Positions 62,737 through 64,000 of a stretch of DNA of 64,000 bases are shown here, one piece after another (the stretch's first letter is position 1; each line of letters begins with the position of its first letter). Both the position numbers and the translations under genes were made by a program. Below the pieces are notes generated by a model. That model was not told where the DNA came from. It saw only the letters and a program-made list of their open reading frames with translations, and made no database searches. The stretch covers positions 62,001 to 126,000 of the forward strand of contig NZ_WOTO01000007.1 of assembly GCF_010993775.1 (NCBI RefSeq). The letters run 5' to 3'. Source of the stretch: Fodinicola feengrottensis. GTDB lineage: Bacteria; Actinomycetota; Actinomycetes; Mycobacteriales; HKI-0501.

Positions 62737-63180
62737 ATGGGCAGCGTGGTGGAGATGAGCTTCCTGACCGAATCCGACCGGGCCCGCTGGGAAGTGCTCG
62801 CCCGCGGTAAGGACACGTATTTCGAGGTCGTACGCGACGACGACGATTACGAACGGACCTGGCGACGGCTGCTGAAGGACGAGCGGATACGCGGGATCGC
62901 CGCCCGGCTGGACGGCAAGGTGGTCGGCATCGCGCACTACCTGTTCCACGCCAGTGTCTGGTACGCCGGAAAGTGCTATCTGGTGGACTTGTTCGTGGAC
63001 CCCGAAGTCCGGCGGCGAGGTGTTGCGACGGCAGTGATCGAGTGGGTGGCGCGGGACGCTGAGGACCACGGTTTTCCCAGCCTCTACTGGAATACACTGG
63101 AAGACGCCCCAGCTCGCGCGCTGTACGAAAGGGTGGGCAAATACCACCAGGGGTTCATCCACTACAGCTATCGCCGCTAA
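62737..63180 (+). CDS. GNAT family N-acetyltransferase
   Basis: An intact 147-residue acetyltransferase. The acetyl-CoA site is LVDLFVDPEVRRRGVATAVI (motif A with R-R-G-V-A), preceded by VVGIAHYLFH and followed by LYWNTLEDAPARALYERVG and a Tyr-rich end. The acceptor is unknown. ATG 62737 is given; ATG 62755 (MSFLTESD) is an alternative. It stands alone after the rpoBC terminator. Confidence 0.88.
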   Translation: MGSVVEMSFLTESDRARWEVLARGKDTYFEVVRDDDDYERTWRRLLKDERIRGIAARLDGKVVGIAHYLFHASVWYAGKCYLVDLFVDPEVRRRGVATAVIEWVARDAEDHGFPSLYWNTLEDAPARALYERVGKYHQGFIHYSYRR

Positions 63181-63183
63181 GCC

Positions 63184-63245
63184 CGCGAACTTGACGTTTC
63201 GTTGTCAGCACGCCCGATATGGGCAATGACAACGTCGAGTTCGCG
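63184..63245. terminator. Long imperfect inverted repeat between convergent genes
   Basis: GCGAACTTGACGTT pairs with AACGTCGAGTTCGC (one wobble) and continues through TTGTCA/TGACAA to a GCCC/GGGC tip. A bidirectional terminator is likely. Confidence 0.6.
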
Positions 63246-63267
63246 AAAGGTGAGCGGACGTGCGGCA

Positions 63268-63723
63268 TCAGGTGCCGGCGTACCACAGGCGTACGTGGCG
63301 GGTGTTGAGGAGGCCTGCGGTCAGCAGGGCCAGGCCGCCGAGCAGACCCGGCACGTAGTAGATCAGCAGGCTCACCTCCAAGTGCGCGTACGGGAGCTCG
63401 ACGGCGGTGATGGCGACCAAACCGACCAGGGTGAGCACCCCGAGCACCTGCGCGAGAAGCTTCAGGTACGTCCACGCCGACGGGCCGCCCCACCAGCCGC
63501 GGACGAGAAGCGCGCTCACGGCGAGACCCCAGAACGTCACCCAGAAGACGTCCGTGCCGCTGGTCTTCGGAGAGGTGATCATCCCCACCACGCTCGCGCC
63601 GAGCATGCCCAGCCAGCTGACCAGCATGAGCCCCCAGCCGACGTGCAGCTGCCACGGGCGGTATTCCGCCAGGGTGTGTTTCCGCTTGGCGGGGATGTTG
63701 CGCAGGCCGGCAAAATACGTCAC
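63268..63723 (-). CDS. Hypothetical four-helix membrane protein
   Basis: An intact 151-residue protein. Four helices: LHVGWGLMLVSWLGMLGASV, VFWVTFWGLAVSALLV, LLAQVLGVLTLVGLVAITAV and LIYYVPGLLGGLALLTAGL, with a short basic N-terminus (LRNIPAKRKHTLAEYRPW). No family recognised. It diverges from the carboxypeptidase-like gene and converges with the GNAT gene. Confidence 0.7.
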   Translation of the reverse strand: MTYFAGLRNIPAKRKHTLAEYRPWQLHVGWGLMLVSWLGMLGASVVGMITSPKTSGTDVFWVTFWGLAVSALLVRGWWGGPSAWTYLKLLAQVLGVLTLVGLVAITAVELPYAHLEVSLLIYYVPGLLGGLALLTAGLLNTRHVRLWYAGT

Positions 63724-63822
63724 GACCTGAAAGGTTAGTGACCGGTGTGGGTCGGTTCGTGGAGCGGATCGGCGATTTGCCCGTACGTTGGTGCTCTCTT
63801 GGGCGTGTGAGGGGAGTTCGGC

Positions 63823-64000
63823 GTGCGGAAGATCAGCTGGGTGACCGCGGTGACGGTGGTGGCGGCGTTGGTCGCCGGGGGAGCGATGTCCGTGGCGCCC
63901 GCGCAGGCGGCGGCATCGTGTGACACCGTCAGCACCACGCCGACGTACGCGGGCAAGGTGCCGACGGCCAAGCAGGTGTTGGGCTTCGATCTTGGGAGTC
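63823..64000 (+). CDS. Secreted protein, probable M14 zinc carboxypeptidase, cut by window edge
   Basis: The first 59 residues: VRKISWVTAVTVVAALVAGG, a signal peptide ending APAQAAA, then CDTVSTTPTYAGKVPTAK and QVLGFDLGS. The K-V-P-T-x-K-x-V-L-G-F-D-L-G pattern is what I recall at the N-terminus of actinobacterial M14 zinc carboxypeptidases, but no catalytic residues are inside the window. GTG 63823 follows GGGGAG. Confidence 0.5.
   Translation, partial: MRKISWVTAVTVVAALVAGGAMSVAPAQAAASCDTVSTTPTYAGKVPTAKQVLGFDLGS

Overview
The window is high-GC DNA from an actinomycete. Evidence: gene order tRNA-Thr, tRNA-Met, rpmG, hadA/hadB, tRNA-Trp, secE, nusG, rplK, rplA, rplJ, rplL, a complete mce locus, a SigE-family sigma factor, rpoB and rpoC; GTG/TTG starts; 4-base stop/start overlaps; Tat and lipoprotein signals. 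I cannot name the genus from sequence alone. The pentamer GTACG/CGTAC is conspicuously frequent throughout.

An important caveat is that many genes are broken by single small indels, including the essential rpoB (four breaks) and rpoC (one). Several breaks sit on homopolymers. I read these as sequence errors, not real pseudogenes, and give each broken gene as one CDS over its full span with the approximate break positions. Two apparent gene fusions (hadA-hadB, mceD-mceE) and one overlong ORF (the DUF1003 gene running into tRNA-Tyr) are best explained the same way.

Layout. 1-3.9 kb: end of an MFS transporter, TetR regulator, SCP2-like protein, quinone-reductase-like MDR enzyme and its divergent WYL regulator. 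4-16.2 kb: a secreted GH15 glucodextranase, an ATP-dependent DNA ligase, a proline-iminopeptidase-like hydrolase, then an operon of two membrane Ser/Thr kinases followed by a Tat-exported GH85 endoglycosidase. 16.2-19 kb: small conserved genes, tRNA-Tyr, yajQ, htpX. 19-19.7 kb: tandem copies of a structured repeat. 20-23.1 kb: alpha/beta hydrolase, mtnA and an adenosine-type deaminase (methylthioadenosine salvage). 23.3-27.6 kb: membrane protein, AbrB/PIN toxin-antitoxin-like pair, GAF-GGDEF-EAL protein. 27.7-36.4 kb: tRNAs, L33, MaoC dehydratase pair, peptide transporter, flavin oxidoreductase, secE-nusG-rplKAJL. 36.7-39.4 kb: a HEXXH metallopeptidase with an N-terminal motif typical of contractile-injection-system cargo, plus a companion. 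40.2-51.7 kb: mceG-yrbEAB-mceABCDEF and two Mce-associated proteins. 52.7-54.6 kb: sigma factor and a membrane-anchored propeller-like partner. 55.2-62.6 kb: rpoB and rpoC. 62.7-64 kb: GNAT enzyme, membrane protein, start of an M14-like carboxypeptidase.

Most interesting: a dispersed intergenic element with three hairpins whose central stem changes on both sides while staying paired (six full copies); a second element pairing a hairpin with a GTACGACAGTTT box at fixed spacing; RpoB carrying Asn at the position equivalent to E. coli Ser531; receptor kinases whose single membrane helix is preceded by a twin-arginine motif; and the orphan injection-system-like metallopeptidase.
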